A stretch of 64,000 bases of DNA from Nitrospirota bacterium (GCA_016215115.1 JACRLN010000040.1:22815-86814); one strand, 5' to 3'; numbered from the stretch's first letter, positions 34,506-43,630 are shown. Notes: generated from the sequence alone by a model not told the origin. Made by a program: numbers and translations.

Positions 34506-35720
34506 ATGCTTAACGATTTAATAAATAAAAGACCAAACCTTCCAACTTCTGCACTTTTGCTCTTCTGTACTTTTGTTCTTTTGCTCTTTTGCACTTCTGT
34601 TCTTTATGCCGGTGTCGGCGCCGGAGTTGAGGCAAGGGAATCGGTAAATCTTATTGAAGTGTTAGAGTTCACAGCAATATTCCTGGCTGGAATAAGCGCT
34701 GTCTTTGGAGTTGGGCTTGCCTTTGCTGCCAAGAAATTTGCAGTGCAGGAGGACCCTCGCATTGATCAGGTATCAGAGGTTCTCGCTCATGCACACTGCG
34801 GCGCATGCGGTTTTGCAGGTTGCAGGCAGTATGCGGAGGCGGTTGTGTTAAGACCGGAGGTTGCGCCGAATCTTTGCACTCCGGGCGGGAAGGCTTCTGC
34901 GGAAGCAGTCGCAAAAATCACAGGGAAGGTAATGGCTCAACTTGAACCAAAGATTGCAAGGGTATTCTGCCAGGGAGGAATGTCAAAATCTGTGCGCAGG
35001 TTTAAATATGAAGGGATAGCAGACTGCAGGGCTGCAATACTTGCAAGCGGAGGTGACAAGGCATGTATTTACGGATGTCTTGGATACGGAACCTGTTTTC
35101 GTGCATGTCCGTTTGGGGCCATCACAATGAGCGAAGACAGCCTGCCTGTAATAAATCCGGCAAAATGCACAGCCTGCGGGAAATGTGCCCAGGCATGTCC
35201 TGTGAAAGTTATCGAAATACTCCCGATGGCAAAAGAGGTTTTAGTAAGATGTCATTCAAAGGACAAGGGGCCGGTCACAAAGAAGAACTGTCAGACAGGA
35301 TGCATTGCATGTGGAATTTGTGTGAAGGTTTGTCCCTATAATGCACCGAAGATTGAAAATTTTCTCTCAAGGATTGATCTTGATAAATGTAAAGTCTGCG
35401 GCCTTTGTGTTACAAAGTGCCCTACAAATGCAATCATGGATTATATCCCCAAGAGACCGAAAGCATTTGTCACGGGAAAATGCATCGGCTGTCATATGTG
35501 CGCAAAGGTTTGCCCTGTAAATGCGTCGACAGGCGAACTCAAGAAACGGCATGTTATAAATCAGGACAAATGTATCGGCTGCGGCATCTGCGCATCCAAG
35601 TGTCCTGTGGTTGCCATCACCGGCACATTTAACTATACCGAAATCCTGCAGGCATACGAAGCCAAAAAAGCTGCAAGAGAAAAGGCAAAAGCCGAGCAGC
35701 AACCGACTGCCGGCGTATAA
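34506..35720 (+). CDS. rnfB: Rnf complex subunit RnfB, extended polyferredoxin form
   Basis: The ferredoxin-accepting subunit. The N-terminal membrane segment (AIFLAGISAVFGVGLAFAAKKF) is followed by the four-Cys domain HCGACGFAGC with a further Cys. Beyond the usual two 4Fe-4S motifs there are about six: an irregular set around CLGYGTCFRACP, then CTACGKCAQACP, CIACGICVKVCP, CKVCGLCVTKCP, CIGCHMCAKVCP and CIGCGICASKCP. ATG 34506 has AGGAAG in front and gives 404 residues. The 20-odd hydrophobic residues near the start (LLLFCTFVLLLFCT) are encoded by a DNA repeat, so this protein has an added membrane segment. Confidence 0.94.
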   Translation: MLNDLINKRPNLPTSALLLFCTFVLLLFCTSVLYAGVGAGVEARESVNLIEVLEFTAIFLAGISAVFGVGLAFAAKKFAVQEDPRIDQVSEVLAHAHCGACGFAGCRQYAEAVVLRPEVAPNLCTPGGKASAEAVAKITGKVMAQLEPKIARVFCQGGMSKSVRRFKYEGIADCRAAILASGGDKACIYGCLGYGTCFRACPFGAITMSEDSLPVINPAKCTACGKCAQACPVKVIEILPMAKEVLVRCHSKDKGPVTKKNCQTGCIACGICVKVCPYNAPKIENFLSRIDLDKCKVCGLCVTKCPTNAIMDYIPKRPKAFVTGKCIGCHMCAKVCPVNASTGELKKRHVINQDKCIGCGICASKCPVVAITGTFNYTEILQAYEAKKAAREKAKAEQQPTAGV

Positions 35721-35812
35721 GAATACAAGATAAATTAATAGGGCTTTTAGTCACATATAATATTTTAAAATACTAACGTTTTTTGTGAGACTGCAAGAGG
35801 GGAGCAGTGTCA

Positions 35813-36055
35813 ATGCCGACCATACTCAAGATCGGGCCGTATCGCTTTTTCTTTTACGCAAGCGACAAGGACGAACCAATGCACATTCATGTAGAAAGTA
35901 ATGATAAAGTTGCAAAGTTTTGGCTTGGCCCGGTCAGGCTGCAATTCAGTTCTGGCTTTAATAGAGTAGAAATTGGTAAAATTGAGAAAATAATAAATGA
36001 GTATCACTCAAAACTATTGGAGGCCTGGAATGACTACTTCGGTGATGAAAATTGA
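35813..36055 (+). CDS. DUF4160 family protein
   Basis: An 80-residue protein that begins MPTILKIGPYRFFFYASD and has EPMHIHV, the hallmark of DUF4160. A GTG six bases upstream is too close to the GAGGGGAG ribosome binding site, so ATG 35813 is preferred. It overlaps the DUF2442 gene by 26 bases. The two families are often found as a pair and are suspected toxin-antitoxin partners; no activity is established here. Confidence 0.85.
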   Translation: MPTILKIGPYRFFFYASDKDEPMHIHVESNDKVAKFWLGPVRLQFSSGFNRVEIGKIEKIINEYHSKLLEAWNDYFGDEN

Positions 36056-36341
36056 AATCCCGAATGCCGAAAAAGTAAAAGTAACGGATGATACACTGAG
36101 TGTAGACTTGAGCGATGGACGCACTTTCTCGGTTCCGTTGGGATGGTTTCCCAGGCTCGCCCATGCAACTAAAAAAGAAAGAAACAACTGGCGGCTGATA
36201 GGAAAAGGGCAAGGGATCCACTGGCCCGATATTGACGAAGACATCAGTATTGAGGGATTATTGGCCGGCAGACCATCCGGGGAAAGTCAGAAGTCTTTCA
36301 AGAAATGGCTCGCCCAGAGATCAGGACACAAAAAGAAATAG
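36030..36341 (+). CDS. DUF2442 family protein
   Basis: A 103-residue protein with DDTLSVDLSDGRTFSVPLGWFPRL, typical of DUF2442, followed by GIHWPDIDEDISIEGLL and a basic tail (QRSGHKKK) that could touch DNA. The ATG at 36030 has TGGAGG upstream and lies inside the end of the DUF4160 gene. An antitoxin or regulatory role is inference from the pairing. Confidence 0.85.
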   Translation: MTTSVMKIEIPNAEKVKVTDDTLSVDLSDGRTFSVPLGWFPRLAHATKKERNNWRLIGKGQGIHWPDIDEDISIEGLLAGRPSGESQKSFKKWLAQRSGHKKK

Positions 36342-36559
36342 ATTTCTAAATACCTTTCCCATTTTTTCCTACCCAACTGTCTTTTCCGTATTGTATAATG
36401 ATGCAAATAAAATGAAAGGCTTATTGAAATAAGCTGCGTGTCCATCAATTCGGGGGAAGACCACCTTACTATCAAGGAAAAACTTTAGACATCAGATAGA
36501 GGTAATATATCCGAACTTGTTTCGGATACAAACGAGTTAGTTGAAAGTGGCGATTCTGA

Positions 36560-37126
36560 ATGAATAGAATGAGTAATTTGAAATTTAATGTTTCATCTAT
36601 TTTACAAAGAGCAAAAGACTTACCAAAACCTAAAGTTAAGGGTGTTTCAATTAATTTACCGTTCCTGAGCATTGATTTGTCAGCTTCTGATGACGAAAGG
36701 AAAATTTCCAGAGAGGTTTTAATAGGTCTAAAAGATAAACGGGTTCTCGTTGCTTGGCAATGTTGCGGTGATTGCATAAAACACGCTTTAGATTCAATCC
36801 AAGATATTCGAAAGTTATTGGTTGACAAACAGGTAGAAATATCTGATGAAAATTCAGCGTTATTCATTATTTTTGATTTAATGCTGTCTGGTATACGTCA
36901 ATTCTTGACGCTCACAGAACGTTATGATCCTTATTTGAACAAGGAGGAGTTTCAAAATGCGCTCGATATTCTTCGGGGTCATTTAATCAGATGTATTGAT
37001 GAGGTAGCAAAGGTTGGCAATACCACTCCGCCAAATTTCTATAGACAGAATTTCACTCAAAAATGGGAGGAGACAATTTATTTATTGGAATCTACATCTT
37101 CAGATAACAACGGCACAAACTACTGA
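36560..37126 (+). CDS. Hypothetical protein ending inside an attC-like hairpin
   Basis: A 188-residue protein of unknown family. It is mostly helical, with LPFLSIDLSASDDERKISRE in the first third and a Cys pair in AWQCCGDC. The codon use is AT-rich, unlike the rhamnose, Rnf or ribosomal genes. The stop codon (37124-37126) lies in the left arm of a strong hairpin. The gap upstream (36342-36559) holds a perfect 8-bp stem-loop, TATCCGAA/TTCGGATA (36508-36528), and no gene. There is no clear ribosome binding site. Confidence 0.6.
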   Translation: MNRMSNLKFNVSSILQRAKDLPKPKVKGVSINLPFLSIDLSASDDERKISREVLIGLKDKRVLVAWQCCGDCIKHALDSIQDIRKLLVDKQVEISDENSALFIIFDLMLSGIRQFLTLTERYDPYLNKEEFQNALDILRGHLIRCIDEVAKVGNTTPPNFYRQNFTQKWEETIYLLESTSSDNNGTNY

Positions 37127-37171
37127 AGGCTCAAACCTTGAGGCTTCAGTAGTTTGTGCCGCAGACGTTAT
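37104..37171. repeat. Long hairpin with integron attC-like layout
   Basis: A perfect 18-bp stem (37111-37128 with 37144-37161, CGGCACAAACTACTGAAG) is capped by a G/G mismatch, a 5-bp stem CTCAA/TTGAG and an ACC loop. Outside it, after unpaired bases, ATAAC (37104-37108) pairs with GTTAT (37167-37171). This nesting of outer core site, spacer, inner arms and a GTT-type end resembles an attC recombination site. It could also be an ordinary stem-loop, although no T-tract follows. Confidence 0.6.
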
Positions 37172-37196
37172 AAGCAATCGGTTTTGAGGTGAAAAT

Positions 37197-38438
37197 ATGG
37201 AATTAGAAGACTTAAGGTCAAAGCAGGCTCATTTCGAGCCTATGAGGCAAGATAAGCAAAAACACTATAAAAATCTTGAGAAGCTTAGGCAACAATTTAT
37301 CAAATTTTTTACCGTTACTAAAATAAAAAATATGGGTAAAGATGATTATGTAGAAGGAAAGGTAATAAATGGGGAACCTGATGAAAATACTTTTTGTTAT
37401 TGGGTAGAGTGGAAAACAGAAAATCTAGGAAGGATGCAGGGGGCAAGGGCTGATAAATTCGGTCTGTATGTAGCTAAAAAAAGCCAACAATATAAGTTCA
37501 TCAAAAGATTCAACAATGAAAATGACGCTTTTGAGTCCCTTAAAAAGGACATAATCAAATTAATAGAATTAGGGAAAAGCAAGAATTTGGAAGAGCTTAA
37601 GAAAATTGAGCTTTCTCCTATGTTTAAAGGGAAGATTTTATTCCTTTACTATCCAAACAAGTTTGTTAATTTTTTTGCCGAAAATCATGTCGATTACTTT
37701 TTGAAGAAGTTGGGAATACACCATGAGAATAAAAATATAGATTTGATTGATAAGAGAGAAATTTTGTTAAAATGGAAAAATAAAGATTCTGTAATGAAAA
37801 AATGGACCATGTTTGAATTCTCAGACTTTTTGTATAACGAATTAGGGAGACCTCCTAAAAAGGGGCAGACACCAAAAGAACTTAAAGATTATATTGATTT
37901 CGAAGATGAATATCCCGATCCTGAAAAAGTCAAAACAGAATTTATAACCCTCAAAATAAATCCAGAAAAAATACATCCTTCATCTAATAAAGGAAAAACT
38001 AAGGATGGAATGGTTGATTTTGAAAAAGAAAACAAGAGACATAAGAAATTAGGTGAGCAAGGAGAATTGATTATTTTCCGGACAGAAAAGGAGTTTCTAA
38101 CTGAAAATAAACGTATGGATTTAGCAGAAAGAGTTAAATTAATCTCAAAGGAAGACACATATGCGGGTTATGATATTCTATCTTATGAATTGGATGGAAG
38201 TAAGAAATATATTGAAGTCAAATCTACAAGTAGTTCACCTTCAAATATTGCTAATTTCTTAATAACAATTAACGAATATAACAAAGCAAAGGAGATTAAA
38301 AATTATAATCTCTATATAGTATTTAACACTAAATCCAAAAATCCAAAGATCTGGATAATAAAGAATCCTTTTCAGTACGAAGGAAGTGGATTGTATTTAA
38401 CTCCGATAAATTTTAGGGTAACAGTAAACACTAAATGA
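37197..38438 (+). CDS. DUF3883 domain protein, probable defence-type nuclease
   Basis: A 413-residue Lys/Glu-rich protein. The C-terminal quarter (about 307-405) is a DUF3883 domain with EQGELIIF, DTYAGYDILSYE and IEVKSTSSS, which gives the D...ExK pattern of PD-(D/E)XK-like nucleases. The N-terminal 300 residues have no family I can name, with LFLYYPNKFVNFFAENHV as a clear hydrophobic core. DUF3883 domains occur in restriction and phage-defence proteins. GAGGTG lies before the ATG. It is AT-rich and directly follows the attC-like hairpin. Confidence 0.75.
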   Translation: MELEDLRSKQAHFEPMRQDKQKHYKNLEKLRQQFIKFFTVTKIKNMGKDDYVEGKVINGEPDENTFCYWVEWKTENLGRMQGARADKFGLYVAKKSQQYKFIKRFNNENDAFESLKKDIIKLIELGKSKNLEELKKIELSPMFKGKILFLYYPNKFVNFFAENHVDYFLKKLGIHHENKNIDLIDKREILLKWKNKDSVMKKWTMFEFSDFLYNELGRPPKKGQTPKELKDYIDFEDEYPDPEKVKTEFITLKINPEKIHPSSNKGKTKDGMVDFEKENKRHKKLGEQGELIIFRTEKEFLTENKRMDLAERVKLISKEDTYAGYDILSYELDGSKKYIEVKSTSSSPSNIANFLITINEYNKAKEIKNYNLYIVFNTKSKNPKIWIIKNPFQYEGSGLYLTPINFRVTVNTK

Positions 38439-38533
38439 ATCAAAACCGACAGCATATACTTACGAAAAAGTTTTCCTTCACATGATGTGGGAAGTTCTGC
38501 TCTTTATGTTATTGGCATATTGTGTTGTCCTGA

Positions 38534-38683
38534 ATTATCCTGCACATATGCTCCGGTCGATCCGAAGATATTGTCTCAAAGATCGAGACAATTAGAGACC
38601 TTATAGATGGCATCGGCTTTATTCTGTTTAAAGAAGATGACGGTTTTGGGTGTTTTATAGAATTCCTTAAAAAAATACGTTAG
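38534..38683 (+). pseudogene. Open-frame remnant without a start codon
   Basis: Fifty codons between two stops that read as plausible protein (KIETIRDLIDGIGFILFKED, then GFGCFIEFL) but have no start codon. I do not recognise the source gene. It fills much of the 294-base gap before the DUF4263 gene, which is otherwise empty. Confidence 0.4.
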
Positions 38684-38732
38684 CAGCTTTGTTTATTGTA
38701 TAATTTTGTTCGTTATTAATATTGAGCACATC

Positions 38733-39596
38733 ATGCTTGAAAAGAAGTATAAAATAATAAAGGATTCTCCACCGAGTATTTCATGGGGGCAATACGAGAA
38801 ACATATATTGGGTGAATATAAAAAATTATTAGAAAACAAAGCAAAGGATGAAAAAGCTTTTCAGGATTTTTTTGAAAAGTATCCCTGTATGCTGCCGGGC
38901 TCTTTTGGCATGCTTGGAGAATCAGGCCATTATCCGTTTGCCGCATCAGTTATTTCTCAGCCAAACTTAGTCGGTTTAAAGACAAAAAAACCTGACTTTA
39001 TGTGGATTGCATGTGATAGCGGTACAGTTTATCCGGTGTTGATAGAAATAGAAGCTCCATCAAAGAAATGGTTTGTTTCTTCCGGGAAACCAAGTGAAAA
39101 ATTTAATCAGGCTCAAAATCAATTAACTGATTGGAAGACATGGTTTTCTAATCCGAAACATAGATTATTGTTTTTTGACTATTATGCCGTACCCTCATCG
39201 TTTTACGATGGTAAAAGTGTTATCCTTTTATTTGTCTTAATAATTGGCAGACGGAATGAATTTGATGGCAAACCTGAATTAAGTGAGAAACGTAAACACC
39301 TTGAACGAGAACATGAATTTTATATGACATACGATAGAGTTCAACCGTCATATAAAGCAAGTGATTTATTATGCTGCAAGGTTAAGGATCGTAAATATAA
39401 GGCGATGTCAGTACCGGCAACATTAAGATTAGGTCCTGTTCTATCAGGTGATTATTGTCTTATTCATGATAAAGAAAGCGCTGTAAAAAAGAATAGTCTT
39501 ATTTCCAGAAAAAGGAAAGACTTTCTTATTAGGCGAATTCCTTATTGGGACAATTTGGGGGAAATAAGAAGTTTTCATACTCGAGATTTTGAATAG
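38733..39596 (+). CDS. Shedu-like (DUF4263) nuclease-fold protein
   Basis: A 287-residue protein that resembles the C-terminal nuclease domain of Shedu anti-phage proteins. It has an initial helical part with EKAFQDFFEKYPCMLPG, then TKKPDFMWIAC and VLIEIEAPSKKW, where the active-site D and ExK are expected, and a following Gln-rich helix (KFNQAQNQLTDW). The last catalytic Lys is replaced by Glu (EIE), so activity may be changed. The in-frame TTG at 38706 is less likely than ATG 38733. It lies next to the DUF3883 protein in an AT-rich segment, which supports a defence role. Confidence 0.75.
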   Translation: MLEKKYKIIKDSPPSISWGQYEKHILGEYKKLLENKAKDEKAFQDFFEKYPCMLPGSFGMLGESGHYPFAASVISQPNLVGLKTKKPDFMWIACDSGTVYPVLIEIEAPSKKWFVSSGKPSEKFNQAQNQLTDWKTWFSNPKHRLLFFDYYAVPSSFYDGKSVILLFVLIIGRRNEFDGKPELSEKRKHLEREHEFYMTYDRVQPSYKASDLLCCKVKDRKYKAMSVPATLRLGPVLSGDYCLIHDKESAVKKNSLISRKRKDFLIRRIPYWDNLGEIRSFHTRDFE

Positions 39597-39800
39597 AGAT
39601 GTCTTACATTATTGTCTTTTGAATGAAGATGTGACTATGGAAATTTCGTAAACGAATGCACTTTGAAATAAATAGAAGAGGAAGATATTATCGACAAAAT
39701 AAGAGGAAATTAAATAGATTCAACCTTCTGCAGTGCGGCGGATAGATTGTGATCGGACTTACATTAAAGTTTTATCAAAAATATGATAGAATAATCTCAA

Positions 39801-40331
39801 ATGTCAGATAGAAAAGTCGGACAAAAATATTTTGGTACCAAAGAGGTTCGCATCTCAATAGCGCTGATAATCCTTTGGTCCCTTCTTGCTACCGCTTTCT
39901 TCACGTATTTAGCAAAATTAATTGGCGAAAAAGTAGGCTACGGCACGTTTTTGTTTGCACTTGTAATGCTTGGATATATTTCTGTAGTTGTTATATTAAC
40001 CATGCATTTCTCACATCGTCTGGTGGGCCCTTTCCAACGCTTGAAAACAGAAATGAGATTAATAATGTCGGGTGAATATCAGAGAAGACTTATTGTAAGA
40101 AAAAAAGATGACCTGTATATTAAATCATTTATTATTGAAGCCAATAAGATGTTGGATGAACTTGAGAAAATCCATCTTTGCAAGAAAGGTATTGTGGAAC
40201 ATATTGATTCCGAGTTAACAGGTATAATCTCTCTCGTTGAGGCAGGGGAGATCTCAAGGGAAAGACTCAAAGATACTCTCTTGTCATTTCATGAAAAAAT
40301 CAAGTCCCTGGAACAAGAGCTGGGCGGATAG
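39801..40331 (+). CDS. HAMP-like membrane protein, no output domain
   Basis: A 176-residue inner-membrane protein with two hydrophobic segments (about 18-38 and 48-70), then a HAMP-like linker (RLVGPFQRLKTEMRLIMSGEY) and a coiled C-terminal helix region ending LEQELGG. There is no kinase, cyclase or methyl-accepting domain, so it may pair with a separate signalling partner. It ends seven bases from the convergent glucan phosphorylase gene. Confidence 0.75.
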   Translation: MSDRKVGQKYFGTKEVRISIALIILWSLLATAFFTYLAKLIGEKVGYGTFLFALVMLGYISVVVILTMHFSHRLVGPFQRLKTEMRLIMSGEYQRRLIVRKKDDLYIKSFIIEANKMLDELEKIHLCKKGIVEHIDSELTGIISLVEAGEISRERLKDTLLSFHEKIKSLEQELGG

Positions 40332-40337
40332 ATATCG

Positions 40338-42053
40338 TTATCTGATATATGCCTCGGTTACGTATCTGCGCATCATCCGGTGGCTGTTGAAGTAGTAGGC
40401 GTTTTTGCCGATGGCGTTCTGCATCATTCTTATCCATTGTTTGCGGTTATCGTAATAAAGAGGGATTATTATCTTTTCAAGTTTATAATAAAGGTCTTCA
40501 GCGTCTATCCTGTTCATATTATTGTCAGGCCTTATTTCTGTAGGGGCGGGGCCAATGGACCAGCCTGTAAATCCTTCTATATGCCCTTCAATCCACCAGC
40601 CGTCAAGCACGCTGAAATTCATCACTCCATTGTGCGCGGCCTTCATGCCGCTTGTACCGGAGGCTTCCAGCGGTCTCAGCGGAGTATTCAACCATACGTC
40701 TACTCCAGAGACGAGCTTTAGGGCCACCTCCATATTATAATTCTGAACAAAGGCAATTTTAATCTTCCCTTTTAATTGTTGTGCGTAAGAAAATATTTTT
40801 TCAATCAACTGCTTGCCTACTGTATCTTTTGGATGAGCCTTTCCTGCATAAATAATCTGGATTTTGCCTGTAGCAATTTTCTCAAGCCTTTTTATGTCTG
40901 AGAATAAAAGGTCTGCCCTTTTATATGCGGTGGCCCTTCTTGCGAAACCTATTGTCAGGGTTTCAGAATCCATATTCGTGTCTGAGATGGAATTGACGTA
41001 ATAAATGAGTTTTTTCTTTGCCTCCATATGAGCGCCCCAAAGTTCCTCATCCGGTATCACACCGACCCTCACAAATATTTCCGGTTCGTTAGCCCAGCCT
41101 AAAAGGTATTTGTCAAAAACTTTTTTCATGCTTTCACAAGTCCATGTATATGAATGCACGCCGTTTGTTATGGCGTTGATTATATAACCGGGGAACATGG
41201 ATTTTGACACCTCTCCGTGTTTCTTTGCCACACCATTAACAAAGTTGCTCAGATTAAAACCAAGAAGCGTCATATTAATATTTTGCTCTCCAGCCAGCTT
41301 TTTAAGAATCTTTTCCGGGAAATAGTCTCCAAGCACCCTGTTATAAAGGTCATATGAAAACTTGTCATGTCCTGCCTCAACAGGCGTATGTGTTGTAAAA
41401 ACACACAAGTCTTTTACGGTTTCAGTGTCCCATATCTGCGATTCGTCCCAGACCGATTCTATGTCTTTTTTAAACTTATGGAGTAGTTCAAGTGTTAAGA
41501 AAGCGGCGTGGCCTTCATTCATGTGATATTTTTTTATCTTGAATCCAAGTTTTCTGAGCATTCTGACGCCGCCTATGCCGAGGATCACTTCCTGTTTTAA
41601 TCTGTAAGCGTCATCTCCTCCGTAGAGATGATCCGTTAAGGTCCTGTCTTCAGGGCTATTCTCCGGCAGGTCGGTATCAAGATATATTACAGGGATGCTG
41701 CTTCCGTCCCTTGGACTTTCTACAAAATAGACCCATGCCTGAATAAAGACGGGCCTGCCGTCCAATGTAATAGAAACCTTCACGTCCGTTTTTTTCAGTT
41801 GTTTGGAAGGGTCCCATACCGCAGGGTGCTCTATCTGACGCCCCTTATTATCAATTTCCTGACGGAAATACCCTTTACGGCTGATAAGGGTTACAGGCAC
41901 AAAAGGAAGATTTAAATCCGCAGCAGATTTCACCGTGTCCCCAGCGAGCACGCCCAGACCTCCGGAGTAAGTGGGGATATCATCCTTCAGACCGATCTCC
42001 ATTGAGAAATATGCGATCTTTTGCTCAGTAATATGTTTATCTAAAATTGACAT
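40338..42053 (-). CDS. glgP: Alpha-glucan phosphorylase (GT35, short type)
   Basis: Releases glucose-1-phosphate from glycogen or maltodextrin using PLP and phosphate. At 571 residues it is the short archaeal/Thermotoga-like type, not the 800-residue glycogen phosphorylase. It shows YFSMEIGL at the N-terminus, GGLGVLAGD, the MNEGHAAF region and the PLP lysine in SGTSGMKAAHNGV, followed by NFSVLDGWW. No other glycogen genes are adjacent. Confidence 0.94.
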   Translation of the reverse strand: MSILDKHITEQKIAYFSMEIGLKDDIPTYSGGLGVLAGDTVKSAADLNLPFVPVTLISRKGYFRQEIDNKGRQIEHPAVWDPSKQLKKTDVKVSITLDGRPVFIQAWVYFVESPRDGSSIPVIYLDTDLPENSPEDRTLTDHLYGGDDAYRLKQEVILGIGGVRMLRKLGFKIKKYHMNEGHAAFLTLELLHKFKKDIESVWDESQIWDTETVKDLCVFTTHTPVEAGHDKFSYDLYNRVLGDYFPEKILKKLAGEQNINMTLLGFNLSNFVNGVAKKHGEVSKSMFPGYIINAITNGVHSYTWTCESMKKVFDKYLLGWANEPEIFVRVGVIPDEELWGAHMEAKKKLIYYVNSISDTNMDSETLTIGFARRATAYKRADLLFSDIKRLEKIATGKIQIIYAGKAHPKDTVGKQLIEKIFSYAQQLKGKIKIAFVQNYNMEVALKLVSGVDVWLNTPLRPLEASGTSGMKAAHNGVMNFSVLDGWWIEGHIEGFTGWSIGPAPTEIRPDNNMNRIDAEDLYYKLEKIIIPLYYDNRKQWIRMMQNAIGKNAYYFNSHRMMRRYVTEAYIR

Positions 42054-42373
42054 AACTTTATATTATATCAAATTTTCCATTTTGAATTATTCCTGACAAC
42101 TCTTTTTTTTACTCCTGTCTAAATTTAGCGTATCTGATATCATTTCGGCATTAACTTCATGCTTCTTTAATCCAGTTTTAAGATTCTATATGCTAAAATA
42201 CAACGTTACTTACAAGGAAACTTTATAAGTTTTTGTTCAGATGTCATTCCCGCAGTCTGTTGAGCGGGAATCCAGAAAGGCACTGGATGCCCGCTTACTA
42301 TCTGCGGGCATGACGAACGTGTCTTCATACTAATGAACTGATTAGTAAGTTAATTTTTTAGCCGGAGGTCTCT
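42054..42373. other. Gap between glgP and proA
   Basis: 320 bases with no gene. It holds divergent upstream regions and the dispersed repeat at 42243-42314. Confidence 0.7.
42243..42314. repeat. Third copy of the GTCATTCCCGC...GGGCATGAC module
   Basis: 72 bases, the same nested-hairpin layout as 18224-18300 and 24944-25023, with GAGCGGGAATCCAG and CTGGATGCCCGC inside. Unlike the copy at 24944 it has no clear long terminal repeats. Confidence 0.85.
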
Positions 42374-43630
42374 ATGGATATGAAATCATTTGTTATGCAA
42401 AAGGCAAAGGAAGCAAAAGAAGGTGCGAGGGCTATTGCTAAGGTTTCATCCGAAAAGAAAAACAATACCCTGATAAAGATGGCTGAAGCGCTGAAAAAGA
42501 GGGCCAAAGAGCTTCGGAAAGAAAATAATAAAGATATCGTCGCTGCCAGGAAAAAAGGTTTGTCAAAAGCTATGATCGACAGGCTCACTCTGACTAACCA
42601 GAGGATAGACGACATGGCTAAGGGGCTTGTTGAGATTGCAGCCCTGCCGGATCCTGTTGGTGAAATCACAAAGATGTGGAAGAGACCGAATGGGATGATG
42701 GTCGGGAAGATGCGTGTGCCGATTGGAGTTATCGGGATAATCTATGAATCGAGGCCTAATGTCACCGCAGATGCAACAGGCTTGTGCCTCAAGGCAGGAA
42801 ATGCAGTAATCCTGCGCGGCGGTTCTGAGGCAATAAATTCCAATATGGCGATAGTGAATATTTTAAAAAGCGTCGCCAGGTCGGAAAGAATTCATGAAGG
42901 CGTTGTGACTTTTATCAATATCCCTGAGAGGGAAGCGGTGATGGAGATGTTGAAACTTGAGGGGATAATTGATCTTATTATTCCGAGAGGAGGTGAAGGG
43001 CTCATCAGGGCTGTCACCGAGAATTCACGGATTCCTGTTCTTAAGCATTACAAGGGCGTGTGTCATGTATTCGTGGACCGTGATGCAGATTTCAAGATGG
43101 CTGAGGAAATATGCTTTAATGCAAAAGTTCAGCGCCCCGGCACATGCAATGCGATGGAGACCATGCTTGTTGACCAAAAGATTGCGAAGAAATTTCTTCC
43201 GTCCATGATTAAAAGGTTTAAAGACGCAAAAGTTTTACTGAAAGGCTGCGTGATGACGAGGAGGCTTGATAAATCTCTTGAGACAGCTAAAGAGGATGAT
43301 TTTTATGCTGAATATCTTGAGAAGATTTTAAACATAAAAATAGTCAAAGATATGGATGACGCAATGGACCACATTGCAAAATACGGCTCTGCGCATACAG
43401 ATTCCATCGTTACAAAGGATTACAACAAAGCTATGAGATTCTTGCGCGAGGTTGATTCTGCCTCTGTTTTCGTGAATGCCTCAACCAGACTGAGCGATGG
43501 ATTTCAATTTGGCCTCGGCGCGGAAATGGGAATATCAACTGACAAAATCCACGCCCGGGGGCCTATGGGACTTGAAGAGCTTACCTGCACGAAGTTCATT
43601 GTCTTTGGCAGCGGACAGGTGAGGGTGTGA
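42374..43630 (+). CDS. proA: Gamma-glutamyl phosphate reductase
   Basis: The second step of proline synthesis, NADPH reduction of glutamyl-5-phosphate to the semialdehyde. It is a 418-residue aldehyde-dehydrogenase-fold protein with catalytic Cys in RPGTCNAMET and family sequences IGVIGIIYESRPNVT and DGFQFGLGAEMGIST. GGAGG lies upstream. proB is not adjacent. It is followed directly by nadD, a common pairing. Confidence 0.96.
   Translation: MDMKSFVMQKAKEAKEGARAIAKVSSEKKNNTLIKMAEALKKRAKELRKENNKDIVAARKKGLSKAMIDRLTLTNQRIDDMAKGLVEIAALPDPVGEITKMWKRPNGMMVGKMRVPIGVIGIIYESRPNVTADATGLCLKAGNAVILRGGSEAINSNMAIVNILKSVARSERIHEGVVTFINIPEREAVMEMLKLEGIIDLIIPRGGEGLIRAVTENSRIPVLKHYKGVCHVFVDRDADFKMAEEICFNAKVQRPGTCNAMETMLVDQKIAKKFLPSMIKRFKDAKVLLKGCVMTRRLDKSLETAKEDDFYAEYLEKILNIKIVKDMDDAMDHIAKYGSAHTDSIVTKDYNKAMRFLREVDSASVFVNASTRLSDGFQFGLGAEMGISTDKIHARGPMGLEELTCTKFIVFGSGQVRV

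Noticed and set aside
37104..37171. Firm call of an integron
   Set aside because: Only one attC-like site is seen, its core sites are partial and no integrase is present, so it is kept as a hypothesis only.
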